From contig CAVZNF010000002.1 in the NCBI GenBank assembly GCA_963776565.1, positions 186,001 through 250,000 on the forward strand: a stretch of 64,000 nucleotides of DNA. The letters run 5' to 3'. Positions 9,539 through 26,878 of the stretch are shown here, piece after piece. The stretch's first letter is position 1. Each line of letters begins with the position of its first letter. Source of the DNA: GMQP-bins7 sp963776565. Its GTDB lineage: Bacteria > Actinomycetota > Thermoleophilia > Gaiellales > Gaiellaceae. A program made the position numbers and the translations under genes. The notes below the pieces were generated by a model, which was not told the origin of the DNA, did no database searches, and worked only from the letters and a program-made list of their open reading frames with translations.

Positions 9539-10723
9539 ATGCCCGAGTCAGATGCCGCCATCGTCCTCTCCGTTGCAGCACTCCTTCTCGGAGTCCTGTG
9601 TCTCGCACTTCTCGTGCTCGCCCTCCGCCGCGTGCTCGGCCGCCACGAGGAGGTCGTCACCACGATGCTCGAGCGCTACGACCATCGCCTCGCGGACTTC
9701 GCCCAGACGCTGAACGATGCGCTCAACCAGACGCTTCCCGCACGGATCACCGCGGCGATCTCGGGCGCACCGTCGGACGCTGCGGCGGTCGAGGCGCCGG
9801 ATCATTCGAGCGTCGTCCGCGTCCTCGAGCTGGCCCGCGAGCAGACCGCCGCGGACGCCGCGGTCGCCATCGTCGGCACGAAGCACGAGCCGATCCTCGC
9901 GACCGTCGGTCTCTCGCAGTCCGAGGTGGCCCAGGTCGGCGGGCTCGGTGTGCCGGACTACCGAGGCGCCCGCGCGATCCAGGTGTCCTTCAACGGAGAC
10001 GATGCTCCCCGCAACGCTCCCGGTGACGCCAATCCCATTCGCAGTGGACTCGCCATTCCGCTTCTCGAGTCGCCGAACGAGCCGGGGATGCTCGCGGTGC
10101 TGACGAGGACCCCGGATCGTCGGTTCAGCGAGATCGACATCACGTCGCTCGAGAACGTTCTCAGCATCACCCGTCCTGCACTCGAGACGTCACTCGAGCT
10201 TCGCGAGCCCGATCCGGTTCCCGAGCGTGACCCGTTGACCGATCTCTACGACCGCACGGCTTTCCATGCGCTTCTCGACCGCGAGATCGGCCGCGCCAGA
10301 GGCAGACGCGAGCCTCTCGCGCTGCTCGTCCTTGACGTCGACCGCCTCACCACGATCAATGCGCGCGTCGGCCACCTTGCGGCCGACGACGTTCTCGCGG
10401 CGGTCGCTCGCGTGCTGAACGACCTGGTTGGCGCTCGCGACCTTCCGTGCCGGATCGCAGGCGGCCGGTTCGGGGTGGTGCTCTCTCAAGCCGACAGCCG
10501 CGACGCCGAGAGTCTCTTCGACCGACTCCAGGTCGCGCTGCAGGAGCGCCCGCTTCCGGAGATCGGGGTCGTCTCTTTCTCGGGTGGCGTCGCCGAGCTG
10601 CTTCCGAAGGACGACGCGACCGCACTCATCGTGCGTGCCGATGCCGCGCTCGGGCTTGCGAAGAGCTCGGGCCGCGACATGGTCGTCACGGCCGCGAAGC
10701 GGCCGAGTCGCCACGTGGCCTAG
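9539..10723 (+). CDS. Membrane-anchored GAF / degenerate GGDEF protein
   Basis: A 394-residue paralogue of the two proteins to its left: an N-terminal membrane helix (about residues 8-30), a coiled segment, a GAF-like domain (about 85-210) and a GGDEF-fold domain (about 225-385). The catalytic signature is replaced by AGGRF, so cyclase activity is unlikely; a receptor or partner role is possible. It begins 17 bases from the divergent RskA-like gene. The C-terminal ADAALGLAKSSGR end is intact, so unlike the first paralogue it is unbroken. Confidence 0.75.
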   Translation: MPESDAAIVLSVAALLLGVLCLALLVLALRRVLGRHEEVVTTMLERYDHRLADFAQTLNDALNQTLPARITAAISGAPSDAAAVEAPDHSSVVRVLELAREQTAADAAVAIVGTKHEPILATVGLSQSEVAQVGGLGVPDYRGARAIQVSFNGDDAPRNAPGDANPIRSGLAIPLLESPNEPGMLAVLTRTPDRRFSEIDITSLENVLSITRPALETSLELREPDPVPERDPLTDLYDRTAFHALLDREIGRARGRREPLALLVLDVDRLTTINARVGHLAADDVLAAVARVLNDLVGARDLPCRIAGGRFGVVLSQADSRDAESLFDRLQVALQERPLPEIGVVSFSGGVAELLPKDDATALIVRADAALGLAKSSGRDMVVTAAKRPSRHVA

Positions 10724-10761
10724 GACCGGATTACCTTCGCAAGCGCGCCGAGGCCCGGCGG

Positions 10762-12538
10762 CTATCTCTGCCCGGCGAGCCAGCGCGCCGCCTCGGGCTC
10801 GTGGAGCGAGAGGAACGGCGCGTACGAGGAGATGTCGACGACGCCGAGCTCGGGAAGCCGGTCCCGCTCGCAGACGAGCTTGCTCTCCGCCGAGCGCTGC
10901 CGCCGGAGCGACCACGCGGCGTAGGCGTCGGAGCGCCGCTCGGCCTGAAGCTCGCGCACGATCGCGGGTCGAGCAGACGCGGCGGGTAGCGCTGCGAGTG
11001 CCGTCGTGTCGTCGACGGCCTCGACCGTGAAGACGCCTTCCACCGTGCGTACCGTCGCGCGCCGTCCGGTCTCAAGGCGGAACACGATGTCCGGAGCGGA
11101 CGTCGCCAGCGCGACGCCTCGCCCCTCCGGGAGCCAGGTCGGCGCGGGCGAGACGACAAGCTCACGGGCGAGCACCGGCGCGAAGGTCGCGCGGAACCGC
11201 GAGATGTCACCCGCCGGCACCCGCCCCGCCGACAGCCCGGCAAGGATGTCGCGCGAACGCAGCTCGTCGCCGAGTATGCCCCTCGCAACCGCCAGGCTCG
11301 CGCCCGTCTCCGCCAGCGCGGCTCGATACGCCGAGACATTCCCACCGAATCGCACGCGCACGATCCGCTGCTCGAGCGCGAGCGCATCCGACGGCGAGAC
11401 GCGGGAACGCTCCCGCTCGATGGCGCGAACGACGAGCGCGGTGAGCGCGAGCTCTCGATCCTTCGTGACCTTCGCGAGCGAGGCGACGCTCGAGGCAGTC
11501 AGCGGTGTCGATCCGTAGATGCAACGCGTTCCGGAGGGCAGGCTCAACTGGCCCGTCTTCAGATCCGCGTCGAACTCGTGGCCGAGGATCGACGGAGCGT
11601 CACACAGGCTCGCGTCGCGAGCCCATAGCCAGACGCACGCGGCGAACGTCTTGTCAGGATCGTTCGATCGTGCGTCCCGCTGCGCCCAACCCCACGACCA
11701 GAGATGCGCCAGCTTGAACTCGCGCGCGACCTGGCGGACGGCGAGCGCCTGCCACTTCGCGACGTCGAACCAGCGCGAGCGCGGCTTCAGCCCCTCGCGG
11801 CCACCCGTGCCCGGCCCGGTCTGGAACCCGATCATGATCCCGATGCGCGAGGCCGGGATCCCGATCGCGAGCAGCTTCGCCGCAGACTGCCGGTAGCGCA
11901 CCCGGAGCCGCCGCGAACCGTCGACCGGCCCGTCCCGCCAGATGAGATTCGCGTTCGCGTAGTTCTCGAGCACGAGATCGGACACCGCGCCGACCGACTT
12001 CCACCACGTCGCGGCGTCGCCGCCGGTGAACGGCTCGCTCGACACGAGGAGCGCCGGTCGTCCGCCGCGCGCGGCGAGGCGGCTGACGAAGCGAAGAACG
12101 TTCGCCCGGTAGCGCTCGGCGGTCGGAGTCAGCGGTGTCGGCAGCGACGCGCCCCAGAGCTCGTTCAGAGCGATCAGCGGCGTCTCGCAGCCGGAGACCG
12201 AGACCGCGTAGTCGAAGAGCGCGTCGGCTCGCTTCTCGATCAACGCTGGATCGGCTGGATCGGATGGTGTGCCGACGCGCTTGCGCAGGTACATGTCCCA
12301 GTGAACGGTTCCGGCTCCTGCCGCCCGCGCTTCCGCCGCGAGCTCCGGCCCGCCGGTGCCGATCACGACGCCGGGTCGAGCGAAGCGCTCGCGCCAGAAG
12401 GACACCGAGCTGTCGGCGAAGTCGATCCAGGTCGGCTGAGCCTCGGGCAGGCCGCACGAGAGTGCCGGCCGAGCCCGCGCCGGGCCACGCGAGAACCGCG
12501 ACGACGGCCGCGACGACGACCAGGAGTGCCCTGCGCAT
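10762..12538 (-). CDS. Secreted protein, possibly a TIM-barrel glycosidase-like fold (frame break near 12470)
   Basis: The signal peptide (MRRALLVVVAAVVAVLA, cleavage near AGSAG) is readable from ATG 12538. The mature chain continues one base out of frame from about 12470 (SCGLPEAQPTWIDF) to 10762. Without that break the only start in the main frame is GTG 12405, which would lack export. The first 270 residues contain LNELWG and LVLENYAN, spaced like the two acidic residues of clan-A glycoside hydrolases, and a run of aromatics near WSWGWAQ. The C-terminal half is not recognised. It lies between the GGDEF cluster and rpoC. Confidence 0.5.
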
Positions 12539-12610
12539 GGGGATCAGAGGTAGCAGAAAGGCGTAAGGAAGGAGTCAGGGCACGATGCCCCGACTCCTTC
12601 CTCGATCCGC

Positions 12611-17183
<4,573 letters not shown>

Positions 17184-17233
17184 CTAGCGCCTCGTACCTC
17201 TCTCTCTCCTGTCCGAGTTCGTGAACTGAGAAA

Positions 17234-20836
<3,603 letters not shown>

Positions 20837-21006
20837 GTGTGACAGCCTCCCTTAGAAGCGTGCAGAGCGTGAGATGGATAGAGCGTGAACGGGCAGGGTT
20901 AGACGGACGACCTCGGCGGAACCGCAGAGGATAGCGCACGAGGGCACCCCTCCGCAACCGCATTTCCGAGGCGGTGGGTGCGTGGATCCAGGATAGCGGA
21001 CGGTGT

Positions 21007-21078
21007 CAAGGCTCGGTCGAGCCTTGGGCGACGCGCATCGACGTGCAGGGGTCAGACCCGTGGGTCTGACCCCTGCAC
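21007..21078. repeat. Two adjacent perfect hairpins with two-base loops between rplL and rpoB
   Basis: 21007-21026 is CAAGGCTCG-GT-CGAGCCTTG. 21043-21078 is a perfect 17-bp palindrome, arms GTGCAGGGGTCAGACCC and its complement, again with a GT loop. They sit 14 bases beyond the rplL stop, where many bacteria attenuate or process the rplJL-rpoBC message. No T-run follows. The larger palindrome looks like a dispersed mobile repeat that has landed here. Confidence 0.6.
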
Positions 21079-21091
21079 CGGCGTACCTGCG

Positions 21092-21475
21092 CTACTTCAG
21101 CTCGACGGAGGCGCCTGCCTCCTCGAGCTGCGCCTTGATCGACTCGGCCTCTTCCTTCGCGGCTCCCTCCTTGACGGCGCCCGGGGCGCTGTCGACGAGG
21201 TCCTTCGCCTCCTTGAGACCGAGGCCGGTGATCGCGCGGACGACCTTGATCACCTGGATCTTCTTGTCGCCGGCGCCGGTGAGGACGACGTCGAAGGAGT
21301 CCTTCTCCTCTTCCGCCGCCGCGCCGTCCCCGCCCGCTGCGGGTGCAGCCGCGACCGCCATCGGAGCGGCGGCGGTGACGCCCCACTCCTCTTCGATCGC
21401 GTTCTTGAGCTCGACGAGCTCGAGCACCGTCATCTTTCCGAGCGAGTCGAGGACGTTCTTCACATCAGTGGCCAT
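21092..21475 (-). CDS. rplL: 50S ribosomal protein L7/L12
   Basis: A 127-residue stalk protein that recruits translation GTPases. It has an N-terminal dimerisation helix (VLDSLGKMTVLELVEL), an Ala/Gly/Pro hinge around residues 38-60, and a C-terminal domain ending KAQLEEAGASVELK. It starts at ATG 21475; the frame stays open upstream through a lysine/arginine-rich stretch with no family match, so that is excluded. It lies about 107 bases after rplJ and precedes rpoB. Confidence 0.97.
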   Translation of the reverse strand: MATDVKNVLDSLGKMTVLELVELKNAIEEEWGVTAAAPMAVAAAPAAGGDGAAAEEEKDSFDVVLTGAGDKKIQVIKVVRAITGLGLKEAKDLVDSAPGAVKEGAAKEEAESIKAQLEEAGASVELK

Positions 21476-21582
21476 TGTCTTCCTCCTCTTGCTGATCCTC
21501 AGCTTGATTCGTCGTTTCCGTGTCTTCCGGTTCCGGGTCAGAAGCCTCCGCTGTCGCGGAGTCTTCCGGTGCACGTGCCTCT

Positions 21583-22224
21583 TCAGGCTCGGCCGCCGAC
21601 AGGCCCTCCGTCCGCAGCGGGCGGTGACTGCTCCGCCTCTTCGGTGGCCGGCTGCGCGGTCTCGACGGCGGCTTCCGCGACAGGCCCGACGACCTCGCCC
21701 TGCTCCTCGAGCTGCGCGATGCGTGCGTCGATCAGGCCGTGCAGATCGCGTAGAGGCGCGGAAACGAGCGCGAGAAGCTGCGTGATCGGTGCGACGATCG
21801 CACCGACGAGCTGCCCGCGCAGGATGTCGAGGGGCGGCAGCGTCGCCAGACGGTCGACCTCCTCGCCCGTGAGCGACTTGCCCTCGAGCATCCCCCCGCG
21901 CAGCGTGAGGACGTTCGTCTCCTTCGCGGTCGCGGCCAGCGCCTTCGCGACGGCAGCGGGATCGCCCGACGACTCGATGAACGCGATCGCGGTCGGGCCT
22001 TCGAGCATGACGAGCAGTGCGTCCGCGCCCGCCTGCTCCGCCGCCCGGCGCGTGAGCGTGTTCTTGACGATCCGGAATCGCGCACCGTGCGGGAGCAGCT
22101 GGTCGCGCAGCGCCTCGAGCTGCTTGTTCGTCAGCCCGCGATAGTCCGCGACGATGAGCGTCTCGGCGGAGCCGAGCTCCGCGGCAAGCTCCTCGACGAT
22201 CCGTTCCTTGTCGGTTTTCAGCAC
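21583..22224 (-). CDS. rplJ: 50S ribosomal protein L10
   Basis: A 213-residue L10, anchor of the L7/L12 stalk and translational autoregulator. It starts at GTG 22224 (VLKTDKERIVEELA) with AGGAGG seven bases upstream; this beats an upstream in-frame extension. The typical segment LIVADYRGLTNKQLEALR and the helix that binds L12 dimers are present. The C-terminus carries about 40 extra residues rich in Glu, Ala and Pro beyond the usual 170. It follows a 135-base leader. Confidence 0.96.
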   Translation of the reverse strand: MLKTDKERIVEELAAELGSAETLIVADYRGLTNKQLEALRDQLLPHGARFRIVKNTLTRRAAEQAGADALLVMLEGPTAIAFIESSGDPAAVAKALAATAKETNVLTLRGGMLEGKSLTGEEVDRLATLPPLDILRGQLVGAIVAPITQLLALVSAPLRDLHGLIDARIAQLEEQGEVVGPVAEAAVETAQPATEEAEQSPPAADGGPVGGRA

Positions 22225-22359
22225 GTCATTTCCTCCTGAACGACGAAACCCGCTCACGGCGGGCTCGGTCGGACGCTGGACGCGCTGACGGAACCTGCCT
22301 CGGTCGGACCTACGCTCGTGAAGAGCTGCCGACGGTCTTCGGCGGGAGTCGTTTGGTAG
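22225..22359 (-). promoter_or_regulatory. rplJ leader, candidate L10 autoregulatory site
   Basis: The 135 bases between rplA and rplJ contain repeated CGGTCGGAC-type segments able to pair. In many bacteria the L10-L12 complex binds this leader to repress rplJL. The position is right, but I cannot verify the kink-turn fold by eye. Confidence 0.4.
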
Positions 22360-23091
22360 CTAGGCCGAGACTGTAGCTGCCTCCAGCTCCTCGGCGATGT
22401 CGCGAGTGATGGTCGAATCGACGTGGATGCCTGGGCCCATCGTCGTCGTGAGCGTGATCTGCCGGATGTAGCGGCCCTTCGCGGCGGACGGCTTGGCCCG
22501 GACGATCTCCTCGACGAGGGCGGCGTAGTTCTCGAGCAACGCGCGCTCGTCGAAGCTCCGCTTGCCGATCGGAAGGTGGACGTTGGCGCCACGGTCGGTG
22601 CGGTACTCGAGCTTGCCGGCCTTCGCGTCGGAAACGGCCTTGGTCACGTCCATGGTCACCGTGCCCGTCTTCGGGTTCGGCATGAGCCCGCGCGGGCCGA
22701 GCACGCGACCGAGCTTGCCCACCACGCTCATCTGGTCGGGCGTCGCGATCGCGACGTCGAAGTCGAGGAAGCCCTCCTCGATCTTCGTCGCGAGATCACC
22801 CGAGCCGACGATGTCGGCTCCGGCGTCTTCCGCTTCGCGCGCCTTCTCACCCTCTGCGAAGACGGCAACGCGCACGTCCTTGCCGATGCCGTGCGGGAGC
22901 ATGATCGTCCCGCGCAGCTGCTCGTCCGCGTGGCGCACGTTGAGACCGAGGCGGAAGTGCACCTCGACCGTCTCGTCGAACTTCGCGGCGGGCGAATCCT
23001 TCAGGAGCCGCACTGCCGCGAGCGGCGTGTACGCCTCCTCGCGATCGATCGACTCGAGCGCGGCGCGATAGCGCTTCCCGTGAGCGCTCAT
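22360..23091 (-). CDS. rplA: 50S ribosomal protein L1
   Basis: A 243-residue L1, the mobile E-site stalk protein. It has MSAHGKRYR at the start, KFDETVEVHFRLGL, the GKDVRVAVFAEG strand, and the conserved RGLMPNPKTGTVT near residue 135. Its ATG at 23091 overlaps the rplK stop (ATGA), so the two are translationally coupled. The C-terminus ends shortly after TTTMGPGIHVD, as expected. Confidence 0.97.
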   Translation of the reverse strand: MSAHGKRYRAALESIDREEAYTPLAAVRLLKDSPAAKFDETVEVHFRLGLNVRHADEQLRGTIMLPHGIGKDVRVAVFAEGEKAREAEDAGADIVGSGDLATKIEEGFLDFDVAIATPDQMSVVGKLGRVLGPRGLMPNPKTGTVTMDVTKAVSDAKAGKLEYRTDRGANVHLPIGKRSFDERALLENYAALVEEIVRAKPSAAKGRYIRQITLTTTMGPGIHVDSTITRDIAEELEAATVSA

Positions 23092-23507
23092 GTCTCGACC
23101 CCCATGCTCCGCGCCGTCCCGGCGATCACCTTCATCGCCTCGTCGACGTCGCGCGCGTTGAGGTCGGGCATCTTCGCCTCCGCGATCGAGCGGAGCTGCG
23201 CCTGCGAGAGCCGGCCGACCTTGTTGCGGTTCGGCTCGCCCGAGCCCGACTCGAGGCCGAGCGCCTCCTTGATGAGGACGGCAGCCGGGGGCGTCTTCGT
23301 GATGAACGTGAACGACCGGTCCTCGAAGACCGTGATCTCGACTGGGATGATGCGGCCGTTCTCGTGCGCGGTCTGCGCGTTGTAGGCCTTGCAGAACTCC
23401 ATGATGTTGACGCCGTGCTGGCCGAGTGCCGGGCCGACAGGCGGCGCCGGGTTGGCCTGGCCACCCGGGATCTGGAGCTTGATCATCGTGAGGATTTTCT
23501 TCGCCAT
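23088..23507 (-). CDS. rplK: 50S ribosomal protein L11
   Basis: A 139-residue L11 of the GTPase-associated centre. It starts at ATG 23507 with AKKILTMIKLQI, followed by the Pro-rich signature PAPPVGPALGQHGVNI (thiostrepton-binding face) and the C-terminal RNA-binding domain. Upstream in-frame sequence belongs to nusG in another register. It overlaps rplA by four bases. Confidence 0.97.
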   Translation of the reverse strand: MAKKILTMIKLQIPGGQANPAPPVGPALGQHGVNIMEFCKAYNAQTAHENGRIIPVEITVFEDRSFTFITKTPPAAVLIKEALGLESGSGEPNRNKVGRLSQAQLRSIAEAKMPDLNARDVDEAMKVIAGTARSMGVET

Positions 23508-23536
23508 TCCTTCTCTTTCCGAGGCCGACGTGCGGC

Positions 23537-24073
23537 CTAGTCGATCTTCTTCACCTGGTCGAAGCTGAGCTCGACAGGGACCTGGCGCTCGAAGATGTCG
23601 ACGAGCACCTTCAACTTCTGCTGGTCGGCGTTGACGTCGACGATCTCGCCGTCGAAGTCCGACAGCGGGCCGGACGTCACCTTCACCGACTCGCCGAGCG
23701 AGAACTCGACCTGCGACTTCACCGCCGGCCCACCACCCGCGGGGGCTCCGTGGTGGAGGATCCGGTCGACCTCGGGCTGCGACAGCGGAACGGGCTTGGT
23801 TCCCGCGCCGACGAAGCCGGTCACGCCGGGAGTGCCCTTGACCACGGTCCACGCCTCGTCGGACATGTTCATGTTGACGAGGACGTAGCCGGGCAGGACC
23901 CGCTTCTCGGTCTGCACCTTCTGGCCGTCCTTCGTCTCGATGACCTGCTCGGTCGGGACGACCACGCGCCGGAACGCCGGCTGCTGGTTCAAGGAGACGA
24001 TGCGGTGCTCGAGGTTGGTCTTCACCTTGTTCTCGTGCCCGGAGTAGGTGTTGATCACGTACCAGAGAAACAT
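23537..24073 (-). CDS. nusG: Transcription termination/antitermination factor NusG
   Basis: A 178-residue NusG with an N-terminal NGN domain (FLWYVINTYSGHE to about residue 110) that binds the beta' clamp, and a C-terminal KOW domain (VKVTSGPLSDFDGEIVDV) that contacts S10 or Rho. The start is ATG 24073; in-frame sequence further upstream is secE. There is no long acidic N-terminal extension as in Streptomyces. It is ten bases after secE. Confidence 0.96.
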   Translation of the reverse strand: MFLWYVINTYSGHENKVKTNLEHRIVSLNQQPAFRRVVVPTEQVIETKDGQKVQTEKRVLPGYVLVNMNMSDEAWTVVKGTPGVTGFVGAGTKPVPLSQPEVDRILHHGAPAGGGPAVKSQVEFSLGESVKVTSGPLSDFDGEIVDVNADQQKLKVLVDIFERQVPVELSFDQVKKID

Positions 24074-24083
24074 CAGTGGCCCC

Positions 24084-24404
24084 TTAGAGGAGAACGCGGT
24101 CGACGACGGGGCGGATGATCTGGTCGAGGCCCCACAGGTACGCACCGACGATAACGCAGGCGATGATCACGACGACCACGCCCTGAAACGTCTGATTGCG
24201 CGTCGGCCAGTCGACCTTCCGGAGCTCGGCGTAGGACTCGCGGATGAACTGACCGCGCTGCTTCTCGGACTTGCGGCCGGTCTGCTGCTTGACGGGTTGC
24301 TGAGACGGCCGGACCTGCTGCGCGCGCGCGCGGCGCGAGGTCGACGCCCCGTCGCCGGCGGCTGCGCGCGCGGCTCGCCGTTGCTTGCGGGTCTCACGGG
24401 CCAC
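24084..24404 (-). CDS. secE: Preprotein translocase subunit SecE
   Basis: A 106-residue SecE, the clamp of the SecYEG channel. It has a basic, low-complexity cytoplasmic half (about residues 1-50), then the family motif ESYAELRKVDWPTR and a single membrane helix (QGVVVVIIACVIVGAY). The GTG start at 24404 directly abuts the rpmG stop. It is the single-helix type, as usual outside enterics. Confidence 0.95.
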   Translation of the reverse strand: MARETRKQRRAARAAAGDGASTSRRARAQQVRPSQQPVKQQTGRKSEKQRGQFIRESYAELRKVDWPTRNQTFQGVVVVIIACVIVGAYLWGLDQIIRPVVDRVLL

Positions 24405-24566
24405 CTAGCGGGTCTCCCGGTGCATGGTGTGCGAGCCGCACCAGCGGCAGTACTTCTTGAACTCCACGCGGTCGGGGGAGTTTCGCTTGGACTTCTGCGT
24501 CTGATAGTTGCGCCGCTTGCACTCGGTGCAGGCGAGCGTGATCGCGACTCGGACTCCGGTTGCCAT
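24405..24566 (-). CDS. rpmG: 50S ribosomal protein L33, zinc-binding form
   Basis: A 53-residue L33. Two CxxC pairs are present (CTEC and CRWC), so this is the zinc-containing (C+) paralogue. The start is ATG 24566, 43 bases from the tRNA-Met. It heads the rpmG-secE-nusG-rplK series; the stop TAG touches the secE GTG. Confidence 0.95.
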   Translation of the reverse strand: MATGVRVAITLACTECKRRNYQTQKSKRNSPDRVEFKKYCRWCGSHTMHRETR

Positions 24567-24608
24567 TGTTCTCTCGGTTCGGGTGGGACGAAAAAAGGGG
24601 TGTTCGAG

Positions 24609-24682
24609 TAGCGGCGGCAGGACTCGAACCTGCGACACGCGGATTATGATTCCGCTGCTCTAACCAACTGAGCTACGCCGCC
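24609..24682 (-). tRNA. tRNA-Met (anticodon CAT)
   Basis: A 74-nt cloverleaf on the minus strand. The acceptor starts GGCGGCG, the D-arm contains GCTCAGTTGGTTAGAGC, the anticodon stem GCGGA/TCCGC holds loop ATCATAA with CAT, and the T-arm is GCAGG/CCTGC around TTCGAGT. The paired first acceptor base argues for an elongator rather than an initiator; a lysidine-modified tRNA-Ile2 cannot be excluded. CCA is not encoded. It lies directly upstream of rpmG. Confidence 0.95.
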
Positions 24683-24766
24683 GCGCGGGCGAGAGTGTAG
24701 CAAGGGTTGTGGTGCGCTTCCTCCGCAGCCGAACTGCCCGCCGACGGCCTCATTAGGATCGCCGCC

Positions 24767-25366
24767 GTGATCCGGATCCCTCCGCAGCGAGGTGGCTGGC
24801 TCGAGGTCATCTGCGGCCCGATGTTCAGCGGCAAGAGCGAGGAGATGATCCGGCGCCTGCGCCGCGCGGAGATCGCCGGGCAGCGGGTCGTCATCTTCAA
24901 GCCGCAGATCGACGACCGCTACGACGCCACCGACGTCGTGAGCCACGCGGGCGCGCGGATGCGCGCCGTTCCCGTCACCTCCGTCGCAGAGATCGCGGCG
25001 CATGCGCAGAGCTTCGACGTCGTCGGCATCGACGAGGCGCAGTTCCTCGGCGAGGGCGTCGTCTCGATGGCGCTCGATCTCGCGGACGGCGGAACCCGCG
25101 TGATCGTCGCCGGGCTCGACCAGGACTTCCGCCGCCTTCCCTTCGGCCCGATGCCGGCGCTCCTCTCGCACGCCGAGTTCGTGGACAAGCTGCAGGCCGT
25201 CTGCCACCGCTGTGGCGGTCCGGCGACGACGACCCAGCGGCTCGTGGACGGCACACCCGCGCCCTACTCGGGCGAGACCGTGGTCGTCGGGGCCGCAGAG
25301 CAGTACGAAGCGCGCTGCCGCGGCTGCCACGAGCCCGGCGTCGGCGCGGCTCTCGCCGCCGCGTAG
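24767..25366 (+). CDS. tdk: Thymidine kinase, class II
   Basis: A 199-residue type II thymidine kinase that phosphorylates thymidine with ATP. The P-loop GPMFSGKSEEM is near residue 15, the Walker-B/catalytic segment is IDEAQF near 90, and the zinc lasso is formed by CHRC and CRGC. The start is GTG 24767, which gives a normal N-terminus (VIRIPP then WLEVICGPMF); the open frame upstream is not family-like. It is divergent from the tRNA-Met-rpmG unit, and its stop abuts the convergent znuB stop. Confidence 0.93.
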   Translation: MIRIPPQRGGWLEVICGPMFSGKSEEMIRRLRRAEIAGQRVVIFKPQIDDRYDATDVVSHAGARMRAVPVTSVAEIAAHAQSFDVVGIDEAQFLGEGVVSMALDLADGGTRVIVAGLDQDFRRLPFGPMPALLSHAEFVDKLQAVCHRCGGPATTTQRLVDGTPAPYSGETVVVGAAEQYEARCRGCHEPGVGAALAAA

Positions 25367-26164
25367 TCAGCGACCGCGGGCCGCGCTCAACGCCAGAGCG
25401 CCGAGGTAGACCGTCGCGGCGACGAGGACGATCGTCCCGCCCGGCGGCAGGTCCGCGTAGTACGAGACGGTGAGCCCGGCGAGCGCCGAGCCGAGCCCGA
25501 TCGCCATGGAGAGCACCAGCGTCGAGCGCATGCTCCACGCGAGCCGGCCGGCAGCGCTCACGGGGAGCACCATCAGCGCCGCGACGAGCAGGATCCCGAC
25601 GACGCGCATGGAGAGCGCGACGGTGACCGCAGCGAGCGCGGCGAGGGCGACGTTCAGCGAGCCGATCGGAACGCCTGCGACCCTGGCGCCTTCCTCGTCG
25701 ACGATGACCGCAGCGAACGCTCGGTAGAGCAGGGCGATGGTCGCGATCCCGACCGCCCCGAGAGCTGCGATCAGCGCGAGGTCCGAGCGCGTGATGGTGA
25801 GGATCGAGCCGAAGAGGTACTGGAAGAGATTGACGTTGAGCGCTCCGGCCTGCGCGACGAGCACGACCCCGAGCGCGATGCCCGTGTAGAAGACGAGCGC
25901 GAGCGCCTGATCGCCCGCCGCTCCGCCGCGCGAGCGCAGCAGCTCGATCGCGATCCCGCCGACCACCGCGGAGACGAGCGCGGTGAGGACCGGCGAGACG
26001 TCGAGCAGGATCCCGGCGGCGACGCCCGCGAACGCGACATGGCCGATGCCGTCCCCGACGAGCGACTGCCGCCTCTGCACGAGGAAGAAGCCCACGGCCG
26101 GAGCGAGCACGCCGACGATCGCGCCCGCGCCGAACGCGAGGCGCATGAACTCACTCTCGAACAT
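25367..26164 (-). CDS. znuB: Zinc/manganese ABC transporter permease
   Basis: A 265-residue ABC-3 family permease with about eight membrane segments. The typical motif VGDGIGHVAFAGVAAG is near residues 36-51, and LVAALMVLPVSAAG is in the later half. It is intact, unlike its two partners. Its start lies inside the last 14 bases of znuC, so the genes are coupled. The metal cannot be read from the permease; the adjoining Zur-type gene and operator favour zinc. Confidence 0.88.
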   Translation of the reverse strand: MFESEFMRLAFGAGAIVGVLAPAVGFFLVQRRQSLVGDGIGHVAFAGVAAGILLDVSPVLTALVSAVVGGIAIELLRSRGGAAGDQALALVFYTGIALGVVLVAQAGALNVNLFQYLFGSILTITRSDLALIAALGAVGIATIALLYRAFAAVIVDEEGARVAGVPIGSLNVALAALAAVTVALSMRVVGILLVAALMVLPVSAAGRLAWSMRSTLVLSMAIGLGSALAGLTVSYYADLPPGGTIVLVAATVYLGALALSAARGR

Positions 26165-26878
26165 GGACGTGACCCGGGTCGTGCCAGACGCCCGGAAGAT
26201 CGTGCGGCGACCCGTCGAAGACGATCGTTCGCCGGACGAGCACCAGGCGCTCGACGTAGTGCTCGACCGCGCCGAACTCGTGCGAGACGTAGACGATCGT
26301 CACCCCGAGCTCCCCGTGGAGGTCGGCCAGGAGCTCGGCGAGCGACTCCTGCGACTCCGCGTCGACACCGGTCGTGGGCTCGTCGAGGACGAGCAGCGAC
26401 GGCTGCCCGGCGAGCGCCTTGGCGATGAACGCGCGCTGCTGCATCCCACCGGAGAGCGTCCGAAGCGGAGCGTCTGCGACGGCATCGAGGCCGACGCGAC
26501 CGATCGACTCGGCGACGAGTGCGCGGTCATCGCGGCGACAGCCGGCCGATCAGCCGACCGGTGGCGAGACGGCCGGCCGAGACCACCTCGCGCACGGTCG
26601 CCGGCGCGTCACCCCCGACGACGGATCGCTGTGCGAGGTACCCGAGGGCGCGGCGACCGGAGAACCGGTGCGCGGGCTCACCGAACAGCAGCGCCGTGCC
26701 GGCTCCCGGCTTCTCGAGCCCGAGCAGGATGCGCATCAGCGTCGTCTTCCCCCCGCCGTTCGGGCCGGCGACCGCGACGAACTCGCCCTCGCCGAGCCGG
26801 AGGTCGACATCCTCGAGCACGCGCTGCCCCGGGCGGTAGCCGAACGAGACGTCCGTCGAGCTCGACGGCTAGCGACAT
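26151..26878 (-). CDS. znuC: Zinc ABC transporter ATP-binding protein (two frame breaks)
   Basis: An ATPase of about 240 residues, spread over three frames. The start MSLAVELDG at ATG 26878 is followed, after a break near 26860, by VSFGYRPGQR and the Walker-A GPNGGGKTTL. After a second break near 26540 come LSGGMQQR (ABC signature), LLVLDEPTTGVD (Walker B) and the switch His in VSHE. All catalytic motifs are intact, so two single-base errors, one insertion and one deletion, are more likely than decay. It overlaps znuA by ten bases and znuB by 14. Confidence 0.82.
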
